Shown: positions 18,001 through 24,981 of the stretch, one piece after another
How the letters are laid out: every line of letters begins with the position of its first letter
Position numbering within the stretch: the first letter of the stretch is position 1
NCBI GenBank assembly: GCA_002405445.1
Contig: DHLV01000158.1
Location: 1-25,290, forward strand
Source: Flammeovirgaceae bacterium UBA4659
Lineage (GTDB): Bacteria > Bacteroidota > Bacteroidia > Cytophagales > Cyclobacteriaceae
Direction of reading: 5' to 3'
DNA: 25,290 nt
Translations under genes and position numbers: made by a program
The notes under the pieces: generated by a model
Told to the model about the DNA's origin: nothing
The model's database searches: none
What the model saw: only the letters and a program-made list of their open reading frames with translations

Positions 18001-18041
18001 ACAATCACTGCAAACAGGCTTGAAGATAACTTTTTACTCAT

Positions 18042-18479
18042 GCAAAACTTTCGGAATTAGTTTTTTGCCAACTTACTAATTTACTTTTTTTATCGGCAAG
18101 GGCGCAAAAAGTAACCCTAATTAAAAATCAATGGAATGCCCTGGGAAATCCGATTGCGCCCGGTGCAGATGAAAATCAGCCGTTTTATAGTGAATTTTAT
18201 CTTAGGAGGCAGTTTTTGTTAGATTATTTACGCTGAAGGCGATCGCCTGATCCCCGAAACAACGTAAAAAAGCGCCAATTGCGATGATATCAATCCAGAT
18301 GATGATGAGTTTGTTGTAACAAAGAAAAGCCCGCATCAATTTTCTCATTGCGTGATGCTGAACTCTTCACCACGGAAGTAACTTTCTCAAGTTTTTTATT
18401 GATGAACATCCTGCCTCTGACACAATTTCTATGCATCGGTCGAGAACTTTGACTTATTATTGCCTAAATTTAGTATGAC
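18042..18479. other. 438-bp divergent intergenic region without a gene
   Basis: It lies between the start of the broken caspase gene (minus) and the subtilase gene (plus). It is AT-rich with no credible frame. A 12-bp palindrome AGGCGATCGCCT lies at 18237-18248. TAAATTTA at 18465-18472 is a seven-of-eight match to the -7 element just before the subtilase ATG, but without a spaced -33 element. No terminator or structured RNA was recognised. Confidence 0.5.
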
Positions 18480-20102
18480 ATGAACGCACGCATTTTACTG
18501 AGCAGTTTCATTTTGTTCGCTGTTGTGACCGCTTATGCACAACCGGAAAAGAAATCTATACCGAAAAATTGGTTTCTGCTCGACCCGCAGACCGACAGTG
18601 TGCAGGGTGTAAGTGCAGAAAAGGCTTACAGCACGTTGCTGCAAGGGCAGCCATCCAAAACCATTTTGGTGGCCGTCATCGATTCAGGCATTGATATTGA
18701 CCACGAAGATTTGAAAAGTGTAATCTGGACGAACGAAAAAGAGATTGCCGGCAATGGTGTTGACGATGACAAGAACGGTTACATCGATGATGTTCATGGC
18801 TGGAATTTTATCGGTGGAAAAGACGGGAACGTGAATGCTGACACGTACGAACTGACACGCGAATACATGCGCATGGAGAAGAAATTTGCCGCCTTGGATA
18901 CCACCCGTTTGACCAAGAAGTTAGCCACCGAATTTGCAGCATTTAAAACCATCAAAATAAAATACGAAAAACTAAAAGCTAAAAATGAGCAGCAATACAG
19001 CCTGTACAGCAACATGTACCGCAATGTGCGGCAAAGTGTTGACACCATTAAGGCGCGGCTGAAGACGGATACCCTTACACCCGAATTAGTTAAAAACTTC
19101 GAGAGCAACGACCCGCGATTACTGTTTGCCAAAGGATTTATCCTGAACATGTATAAAAACTCCGGTGACGATGCGGACATCGAAACGTTCATCAGCCAGG
19201 TGAAAGAAGGCGTTGATTACTACGAGGTAATTGTGAAATACGGTTACAACCGCGATTTTGATTCGAGGCAAATTGTGGGCGACAACTATGCTGATTTATA
19301 CGAACGCGGCTACGGCAACAACGATGTGGAAGGGCCGGATCCGACCCACGGTACACATGTAGCGGGCATTATCGGTGCTGATCGCAAGAATGACATCGGT
19401 ATCAAAGGCATTGCCGACAATGTAAAAATAATGCCCATACGTGCTGTGCCCAACGGTGACGAGCGCGACAAAGACATCGCCAACGCCATCATCTACGCAG
19501 TAGACAATGGCGCAAAAATCATCAACATGAGTTTCGGCAAATCATTCTCACCAGAGAAAGAGGCAGTAGATAGAGCGGTTCGATATGCAGCCACGAAAGG
19601 CGTGTTGTTAATACATGCAGCGGGCAACGATGGCAGCAACATTGATATGGACAAAAACTTCCCCACCAAGAAATTTCTCAACGGAAAGGAGGCAAAAAAC
19701 TGGATTGAAGTAGGTGCTAGTGCGTGGGGTGCCAACGATGAATTTGTGGGCAGTTTCAGCAACTATGGAAAGAAAATGGTTGCATTGTTTGCACCGGGTG
19801 TGGACGTCTACTCTACTGTGCCCAACAACCAGTACAAGAACGAAAGCGGCACCAGCATGGCCAGCCCGAGTACGACAGGTGTAGCCGCGCTGCTCTGGTC
19901 TTACTTTCCTGATTTGACCATGGAGCAGGTCAAAGACATTTTATTGAAATCAACCCGCAAATTCGACAACCTGAAAGTGTTGAAGCCCGGGAGCAAAGAC
20001 GTAATTTTGTTCAGCGAATTGAGCAGCACGGGTGGCGTGGTAAACGCCTTTGAAGCAGTGAAGATGGCCAGGGGCACCAAACGAAGATCAACCGAAAACT
20101 AG
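18480..20102 (+). CDS. Exported S8 family serine peptidase (subtilase)
   Basis: The 540-residue protein has a signal peptide (ILLSSFILFAVVTAYA, cleavage after about residue 20). The subtilisin triad is complete: D68 in VAVIDSGID, H290 in HGTHVAG and S459 in GTSMASPS, with oxyanion Asn 383 in AAGNDG. Asp and His are about 220 residues apart, far more than in subtilisin. The insert (~115-275) is rich in Lys, Glu and Leu and reads as helical or coiled-coil (LTKKLATEFAAFKTIKIKYEKLKAKNE). This layout recurs in exported Bacteroidota subtilases. There is no clear pro-domain and no T9SS tail, so it is probably periplasmic or membrane-associated. The ATG at 18480 is the only start giving the full signal peptide. 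Confidence 0.93.
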   Translation: MNARILLSSFILFAVVTAYAQPEKKSIPKNWFLLDPQTDSVQGVSAEKAYSTLLQGQPSKTILVAVIDSGIDIDHEDLKSVIWTNEKEIAGNGVDDDKNGYIDDVHGWNFIGGKDGNVNADTYELTREYMRMEKKFAALDTTRLTKKLATEFAAFKTIKIKYEKLKAKNEQQYSLYSNMYRNVRQSVDTIKARLKTDTLTPELVKNFESNDPRLLFAKGFILNMYKNSGDDADIETFISQVKEGVDYYEVIVKYGYNRDFDSRQIVGDNYADLYERGYGNNDVEGPDPTHGTHVAGIIGADRKNDIGIKGIADNVKIMPIRAVPNGDERDKDIANAIIYAVDNGAKIINMSFGKSFSPEKEAVDRAVRYAATKGVLLIHAAGNDGSNIDMDKNFPTKKFLNGKEAKNWIEVGASAWGANDEFVGSFSNYGKKMVALFAPGVDVYSTVPNNQYKNESGTSMASPSTTGVAALLWSYFPDLTMEQVKDILLKSTRKFDNLKVLKPGSKDVILFSELSSTGGVVNAFEAVKMARGTKRRSTEN

Positions 20103-20395
20103 CCCCCCGCATGCTCAAATGACATCGCCACCGTCCGAAAGATTGAATCCTACTCGCACTCAACCCAAATAGCGTACATGCTGCTGCGATGGAATCACCA
20201 ACAAATGGACTTCAGTCTGGTGCACTGCCCTTAGGGTGGATGGTGCACTCAACAGCATCAGGTGAGTCAATATTATCGCCCGGCTTATTTCTCGATGTCT
20301 TCCAAAAATACTATATTTACATCACTTTCACCGTTATTGGCGATCAGTCATTGAAAGCCACTCGTAATCATCTCTTCGTAAAAAATACCAATCAT
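20103..20395. other. Intergenic region upstream of the FGE-fold gene
   Basis: 293 bp with no gene. An open frame from 20189 continues into the next gene but its translation is not protein-like, and the signal peptide starts only at 20396. TATATTTA at 20312-20319 is a seven-of-eight -7 match without a good -33 partner. Confidence 0.4.
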
Positions 20396-21910
20396 ATGTC
20401 CAATATTTCTCAATCCAGAATTTCCAAAGGCCCTTGTCTAACTGCGTTGAGTATAACGCTCCTGTGGGTTGCTGCCAGCCTACCCGTTTTTGCCAATAAC
20501 CTAACCATCGGCCCCCCGACTGTGTCGGGCAGCAATATCACCTTCACCATCTCGTGGAACAACAGTTGGTTCATCACACTGGGTTCTGCGAACTACGATG
20601 CCGCTTGGGTGTTCGTCAAGCGCCAGAGTTGCACGGATAACCTTTGGAGGCACGCCCCTGTAAGCACTTCCAATGTTCACTCCGTAACCGGGGGCGTGCT
20701 GCAAGTTGACCCCGTAACAGACGGGCGAGGGGTTTTCATCCGAAGGTTTGCCGTTGGATCGGGTAACATAGCCACTGCCACCGTTACGCTGGTTTTGCAA
20801 ACCCCAACCAATGCCGTTGACAACTTCCAGGTGCATGGCATGGAAATGGTTTTCATACCGCAGGGCGACTTCGCGATCGGATCGGGAAACGCTGCTAACA
20901 ACTTAGACTGCAACTTTTCTCCGATTACTATTACCAACGCAATACAAAGCGCAGGACTGGCGGCCAGTTCATTCAATGGGCCTGCTGGCGCGGGCCAGTA
21001 TTTTCAGGGCGTACCTTCTACCTTCCCAATGGGTTGGAATAATTTCTACGCCATGAAGTATGAAATCAGCCAGGAACAATATGCGGCCTTTTTGAATACC
21101 CTCACCTATACACAGCAAAGTGTGCGCATGGCCGCCAATCCCAACTCCGCCATTGGCACACCTGTTTTTGGTTCTCCTATTGCGCGCAACGGCTTGGAAA
21201 TTCAAACACCGGGAACACCCGTTAACGTGCCGGCCGTGATTGGCAGCGACCTGAACAACAACAACGTGTACAACGAGAATGGCGATGGTCAAAACATTGC
21301 CTGCAACTTTTTGAGCTGGCCGGATCTGATTTCCTACCTCGATTGGGCTGCGCTGCGCCCCATGACGGAGTTTGAGTTTGAAAAACTTTGCCGCGGCACT
21401 GATAGCTACTTCCCAACGCAAGATGAGTACCCATGGGGTACTACCAGCGTTGTCGCAGCAGGAAGCAGCGCGTTGAACAATGCCGGAACAAATTCGGAGA
21501 CATCAACTTCCTTTGGTGCAGGGTTGTCTGCCTATAATGGCACCGGGGGAACCGGCCCGCTCCGCTGTGGCTTTGCGGCAGGGGTAACCACCCGCCAACA
21601 GGCCGGGGCTGGTTTTTACGGCAACATGGATTTGGGAGGCAACGTGTGGGAGCAATGTATAGGTGGTAACGCCAACGCAAATGCTTCCGCTTTCACCACG
21701 GCCAACGGCAATGGCGACATTGGAACAACAGGCTTTTGCGATGTAACCACGTGGCCAGCGAATGGTGGCAACGGGAATCCAAATGCTTTGCGGGGAGGCG
21801 CTTGGAATCAAGGTTTTACTGACCTTCAAATTGCGAGAAGAAGTGGTCGTGGATCAACTTCAAACACCCGAGCTAATAACGTTGGGGGCCGAGGTGTACG
21901 AAGCTTTTGA
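20396..21910 (+). CDS. Exported FGE-fold (SUMF1/GldK-like) protein with N-terminal beta domain
   Basis: ATG 20396 is chosen because it precedes a signal peptide (LTALSITLLWVAASLPVFA, end ~33); an upstream in-frame start would add 69 unlikely residues. The 504-residue product has a beta-rich domain (~35-145, with ISWNNSWF and DAAWVFVKRQS), then an FGE-sulfatase/C-type-lectin fold. That fold shows MEMVFIPQGDFAIGSG (~149-164), FYAMKYEISQEQYAAFLN, LRPMTEFEFEKLCRG, the hallmark GNVWEQ (415-420) and LRGGAWNQG then GGRGVRSF at the C-terminus. The Cys pair of true formylglycine-generating enzymes is missing (NQGFTDLQ in its place), so catalysis is unlikely and a structural or binding role as in GldJ/GldK is more plausible. 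It is 6 bp upstream of the repeat protein gene. Confidence 0.8.
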   Translation: MSNISQSRISKGPCLTALSITLLWVAASLPVFANNLTIGPPTVSGSNITFTISWNNSWFITLGSANYDAAWVFVKRQSCTDNLWRHAPVSTSNVHSVTGGVLQVDPVTDGRGVFIRRFAVGSGNIATATVTLVLQTPTNAVDNFQVHGMEMVFIPQGDFAIGSGNAANNLDCNFSPITITNAIQSAGLAASSFNGPAGAGQYFQGVPSTFPMGWNNFYAMKYEISQEQYAAFLNTLTYTQQSVRMAANPNSAIGTPVFGSPIARNGLEIQTPGTPVNVPAVIGSDLNNNNVYNENGDGQNIACNFLSWPDLISYLDWAALRPMTEFEFEKLCRGTDSYFPTQDEYPWGTTSVVAAGSSALNNAGTNSETSTSFGAGLSAYNGTGGTGPLRCGFAAGVTTRQQAGAGFYGNMDLGGNVWEQCIGGNANANASAFTTANGNGDIGTTGFCDVTTWPANGGNGNPNALRGGAWNQGFTDLQIARRSGRGSTSNTRANNVGGRGVRSF

Positions 21911-21916
21911 TACGCT

Positions 21917-23095
21917 ATGTGGTGGAGGTTGGCTTTTTTTGGGGGAACGCTGCTTGGCGTAGTGGCAACTTTTGATGTAGCCGCTCAATATGCTGGGGGC
22001 GATGCAGATGGCGCTGCCGTGAACAGCCTTACCCAGTCAGTTTGTGGGCCACTCGCCACCGATCAAAATTTCTTTGGCGGAGATGGCGATGGTTTTGCTT
22101 CCAACACACTGTCCCAGTCGGCATGTCCCCCGTTGGCAAGCGATATAAATTTTTTTGGTGGCGATGGGGATGGCTTTGCCAGTAACAACTTAACCCAATC
22201 CACATGTCCACCATTAGCGACCGATCAAAATTTCTTTGGTGGTGATGGTGATGGGTTTTCAAAAAATGACTTAACCCAATCAGTATGCCCGCCCTTGGCA
22301 ATCGATCAAAATTTCTTTGGCGGTGATGGTGACGGCTTTGCCAGCAACAGTTTATCTCAATCAGTTTGCCCCCCGCTGGAAATCGACTCTAATTACTTCG
22401 GGGGTAATGACGATGGATTTGCTCATAGCAGCCTCATCCAATCCGTTTGCCCGCCTCTTCAAATCGACTCTAATTTCTTTGGCGGTGATGACGATGGCTT
22501 TGCCTTTAACTTCATTCAGCAGTGCGATCCGCTGCCCATCGAATTGTTGGATTTCAATGTACAAGAGATTTCGGAGGGAATACTGGTGTCGTGGTCTACG
22601 GCAAGCGAAACCAACAACGACTTTTTCTCGGTCGAGCGCACGCAGAGCGCTGTGTCGTTCGAGCCTATCGGGATTTTACAGGGCGCGGGCAACAGTTTGG
22701 TCAAACTGGACTATTTATTCATTGACAGGCGGCCCCCTGTGGGCACTTCATATTATCGCCTGAAACAAACCGACTTTGACGGACAGTATTCTTACTCCAC
22801 TGTAAAATCAATCACCATCGACAGAGTGTTGACCGAACCGGTTTTGATGATCTTCCCCAACCCAGCTACCACCCGGCAAGTTGAGGTGAAAATATTAGGA
22901 GCTACCAATGCTGTTTTTGAAGTTGACGTGGCAGATTTAACCGGGCGGTTGCTGCAGGTATTTGTCGTTGAAGTGGCCGAAAGCAGGAATGCAGCGTTTA
23001 CGTTACCACTACCCGATGCCATTGCGCCCGGTGTGTATTTGGTGCGGGTAAAAGGTGAAAAAAACCAGTTGATCACCAAATTATTGATCAGGTAA
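21917..23095 (+). CDS. T9SS-exported surface protein with seven 27-residue GGDGDG repeats
   Basis: The 392-residue protein has a signal peptide (1-24, ending VAAQ) that is cut exactly where the first repeat begins (Y25). Seven tandem repeats follow to about residue 209, each of the form FFGGDGDGFASN-L-QS-C-x-PL. One Cys per repeat is strictly kept. The GDGDG core suggests calcium binding. Then comes a ~100-residue beta domain common before T9SS tails (PLPIELLDFNVQ, ILVSWSTASETNNDFFSVER, GTSYYRLKQTDFDGQYSYS). Last is a type A sorting domain from about 310 (MIFPNPATTR, DVADLTGRLL, GVYLVRVKGEKN, TKLLIR). It should be secreted by T9SS and attached to the surface. It is co-transcribed with the FGE-fold gene. 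Confidence 0.88.
   Translation: MWWRLAFFGGTLLGVVATFDVAAQYAGGDADGAAVNSLTQSVCGPLATDQNFFGGDGDGFASNTLSQSACPPLASDINFFGGDGDGFASNNLTQSTCPPLATDQNFFGGDGDGFSKNDLTQSVCPPLAIDQNFFGGDGDGFASNSLSQSVCPPLEIDSNYFGGNDDGFAHSSLIQSVCPPLQIDSNFFGGDDDGFAFNFIQQCDPLPIELLDFNVQEISEGILVSWSTASETNNDFFSVERTQSAVSFEPIGILQGAGNSLVKLDYLFIDRRPPVGTSYYRLKQTDFDGQYSYSTVKSITIDRVLTEPVLMIFPNPATTRQVEVKILGATNAVFEVDVADLTGRLLQVFVVEVAESRNAAFTLPLPDAIAPGVYLVRVKGEKNQLITKLLIR
21989..22543 (+). repeat. Seven tandem 81-bp coding repeats (27 residues each)
   Basis: Repeats begin at codons 25, 52, 79, 106, 133, 160 and 187. Copies 2-5 are closest; 1, 6 and 7 are degenerate. Between copies many differences are at third codon positions (for example GGC/GGT/GGG and TTC/TTT), so the protein sequence rather than the DNA is being held constant. 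Confidence 0.93.
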
Positions 23096-23577
23096 AGTGC
23101 AAATGGTTATGTCTGATTACTACCCCTGGCGGGAATGCCGCATCAACGCAGGATCACCATCAAACCATTACTCGTTTCGGTTTTTCCATTTTTGTTCAGC
23201 TTGGTGAACCCATCAGCCTATTACACTCTGAGGGTGGTGCCTGGCGTTGCTCTTTTTAATTCTTTCCCTACCTTTATCCGAGAATTTTCACTTGAAATTA
23301 TTTGTCATTACAATTCTGCCCGTGGGGTCACAAAACCTGACGGCACCGTTAGGATTGTCAGGATAAAATCAGACATTGAAAATGAAAAAAAAATTTTCGA
23401 CTACAATAACATTCAATACTTTCATTTTCAATCGTCAGTACGAAGTGCAAAAAAGTCTAATGACTTTCTTGGGTTTACTCTGCCTGAAAAGACGAAGTTT
23501 TGTTTTGCCCCCTCACAAAAGACGATAACAGTTACCAATTTTACCGCGAAGCCACTTCAAACAAAAATACTTACCGC
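23096..23577. other. 482-bp spacer upstream of the amidase gene
   Basis: Apart from the doubtful ORF at 23135 it holds one promoter-like site and an A9 run (23385-23393). No hairpin with a T run was noticed after the repeat-protein gene stop at 23095. Confidence 0.4.
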
Positions 23578-23581
23578 ATGA
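23135..23581 (+). CDS. Doubtful 148-codon ORF ending in ATGA overlap with the amidase gene
   Basis: It has a basic start followed by a hydrophobic run (IKPLLVSVFPFLFSLV) that could be a signal peptide, then a Lys/Phe/Thr-rich region of no recognised family. Its stop overlaps the ATG of the next gene as ATGA (23578-23581), the geometry of translational coupling. Amino-acid make-up and AT-rich codons make it look at least as likely to be chance in a 482-bp spacer. Confidence 0.22.
   Translation: MPHQRRITIKPLLVSVFPFLFSLVNPSAYYTLRVVPGVALFNSFPTFIREFSLEIICHYNSARGVTKPDGTVRIVRIKSDIENEKKIFDYNNIQYFHFQSSVRSAKKSNDFLGFTLPEKTKFCFAPSQKTITVTNFTAKPLQTKILTA
23247..23276 (+). promoter_or_regulatory. Possible sigma-A promoter upstream of the amidase gene
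   Basis: TTG (23247-23249), a 19-nt spacer and TACCTTTA (23269-23276; seven of eight to TAnnTTTG). It would give a leader of about 295 nt to ATG 23578. Confidence 0.3.
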
Positions 23582-24732
23582 TACACCGTAGCAGAGTACT
23601 TCCACCCATGATTACTGGCATTTTAATACTGGTGGCCGCATCGCTGGTTATACCGGCACTTGCCTGTACCGGAATCACATTAAAATCAAAAGACGGCTGC
23701 GTAGTAGTGGCAAGAACAGTTGAATGGGCGCTCAACGATGCCCAGCACAACAAAATATTGATCGTACCGCGCAACAAGCAGTTTCGCGGGCAAACTCCGG
23801 AAGGCCACAACGGAAAAATGTGGATGGGCAAATATGGATTTGTAACACTCACCGCATACGGGCAACCCTACGGGCCTGACGGGCTAAATGAAGAGGGGCT
23901 ATACGTGGGCGTTTACTATTTGCCGGGGTTCGCAGAATATTCTGTTTATGATAAAGCAAACGCTCATCGATCCATGAGTGTCGGAGACCTGATGCAATGG
24001 ATGCTGTCGTCATTTAAAACAGTGGATGAAATCATCACCCACCTGAATGACATCATCGTTGTGAATGTTGACAACAAAGATTTTGGCGGAGCAGAACTTC
24101 CGTTTCACTTTAAAATTGTTGACCCCACCGGCAACAGTAAGATCATCGAGATCGTGAATAAGGGAGAAGTGAAAGTATATGAGCCCTACCTAGGGGTGAT
24201 AACCAATTCACCCACGTACGACTGGCACATCATCAACCAGCGCAATTATTTGGGCCTATCGACAACACCCAACGGCACAATGAGGTTTGATGCGTATGAA
24301 CAAAAACCAATTGGAGGGGGATCCGGTTTGTTCGGCCTTCCCGGAGATTTCACGCCACCATCACGATTTGTAAGGGCTGCGGCATTTACCGCATCATGCC
24401 GCCCTCTGCAGAACGCAGCGGATGCTGTGTTTGAATCTTTTCGGATACTTGATAATTTCAATATTCCCCTTGGGGCACAGGTGCCCTCCGATCGGCTGCC
24501 CTATGATATTGTGAGTGCTACGCAGGTTACCTCTTCGTCAGATTTACGAAATAAGGTGTATTACTACCATACGATGTGGAATAGGCAGGTCCGAAAAATC
24601 GATCTCACAAAAATTGATTTTTCCACCGTTCAGGAGCAAATGATTGATGATGACGTTTTAAAAACCAATCAGGTAAAAGATGTGACGCCCGTGAAAGCGC
24701 CTGTGGGCAACACAAAAAATAGACGTCATTAA
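23578..24732 (+). CDS. Exported choloylglycine hydrolase family (linear amide C-N) Ntn hydrolase
   Basis: ATG 23578 gives 384 residues with a signal peptide (MITGILILVAASLVIPALA, end at 29). Cleavage would leave C30 as the N-terminal nucleophile (CTGITLKSKDG). Numbered against bile salt hydrolase, the catalytic set is present: Cys at +0, Arg at +16 (R46 in ARTVEW), acidic residue at +19 (E49 instead of Asp), N104 in DGLNEEGLYVG, N210 in VITNSPTYDWH and Arg in SRFVRAA (263/266). The ARTVEW motif is typical of the penicillin V acylase/linear amide branch rather than strict bile salt hydrolases. A periplasmic amidase is expected; candidates are N-acyl amino acids or N-acyl homoserine lactones, not resolvable here. 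An in-frame start at 23500 lacks a signal peptide and is rejected. Confidence 0.9.
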   Translation: MIHRSRVLPPMITGILILVAASLVIPALACTGITLKSKDGCVVVARTVEWALNDAQHNKILIVPRNKQFRGQTPEGHNGKMWMGKYGFVTLTAYGQPYGPDGLNEEGLYVGVYYLPGFAEYSVYDKANAHRSMSVGDLMQWMLSSFKTVDEIITHLNDIIVVNVDNKDFGGAELPFHFKIVDPTGNSKIIEIVNKGEVKVYEPYLGVITNSPTYDWHIINQRNYLGLSTTPNGTMRFDAYEQKPIGGGSGLFGLPGDFTPPSRFVRAAAFTASCRPLQNAADAVFESFRILDNFNIPLGAQVPSDRLPYDIVSATQVTSSSDLRNKVYYYHTMWNRQVRKIDLTKIDFSTVQEQMIDDDVLKTNQVKDVTPVKAPVGNTKNRRH

Positions 24733-24933
24733 ACCGTTTACCCTCCACCGATCGCTACTAAATTTTTTGAAGTTGTTTTCAAGTATTTGCGCTACCAAGG
24801 CCCAAGATTACCGGAAAGTATTTTTGAGGTGCTTTCTGAGTATGGCACTCGCTGGCTGGTCTCAATTGACACATCCGCTGGTGGCTATCGTGCCGATCTT
24901 CGGATGATAAATCACAGAAACATCGTCCTGGTT
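24733..24933 (+). other. Coding-like frame without a start directly after the amidase gene
   Basis: In the amidase frame, just past its TAA, an open stretch reads KFFEVVFKYLRYQGPRLPE and then EYGTRWLVSIDTSAGGYRAD, ending LVD at TAA 24937. It has no ATG start, only a TTG. It looks protein-like but I do not recognise it; it may be a 3' remnant of a lost gene or chance. Confidence 0.25.
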
Positions 24934-24948
24934 GACTAATCGTCAACC
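24930..24948. terminator. Small perfect hairpin between convergent amidase and gldH genes
   Basis: GGTTGAC (24930-24936), loop TAATC, GTCAACC (24942-24948). There is no T run on either strand, so termination is only a guess from the convergent position. Confidence 0.35.
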
Positions 24949-24981
24949 TGCTCATTTCGATTTGAAACACTTACCGGCACT

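Larger units (their letters stand above)
14909..18041 (-). pseudogene. Decayed exported WD40-caspase (peptidase C14) fusion gene
   Basis: A single ancestral frame of about 1,040 codons can be rebuilt from ATG 18041 to TAA 14909. It starts with a signal peptide (MSKKLSSSLFAVIVCALA). About nine WD40-type repeats follow (SEDKTVRIW, SDDATVRVW, FSPDGTYMASSS, EDQTIILW), then a linker and a C-terminal caspase domain. The domain keeps catalytic His in FFYAGHG (codon 15460-15462) and Cys in MDACHSG (codon 15275-15277). Lesions seen: a 14-bp tandem duplication at 17935-17962 (shift and stop); an extra base in the GGG run 16566-16568; an in-frame TAG at 16170-16172 between YTAE and YFEVHY; a 1-bp loss near 15938-15944; and a 1-bp loss near 15458. 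Each repair restores domain-consistent sequence. Five lesions in one gene flanked by intact genes indicate real decay. Confidence 0.88.

Noticed and set aside
18237..18248. AGGCGATCGCCT palindrome as an operator
   Set aside because: A single isolated copy 230 bp from the nearest start; no second half-site or promoter overlap.
20189..20395. N-terminal extension of the FGE-fold protein
   Set aside because: The translation is not protein-like and would bury the signal peptide at 20396.
21780..21907. C-terminus of the FGE-fold protein as a diversity-generating retroelement variable region
   Set aside because: The RGGAWN and GVRSF frame resembles DGR targets, but there is no reverse transcriptase or template repeat in the window and the codons are not enriched in mutable AAC/AAT.
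21989..22543. 81-bp periodic sequence as a CRISPR array
   Set aside because: The period is in frame, spans a coding repeat, and has no constant repeat/variable spacer structure.
20396..23095. FGE-catalysed formylglycine formation on the repeat protein
   Set aside because: The FGE-fold protein lacks the catalytic Cys pair and the repeats lack the Arg of C-x-P-x-R; kept only as a low-probability idea.
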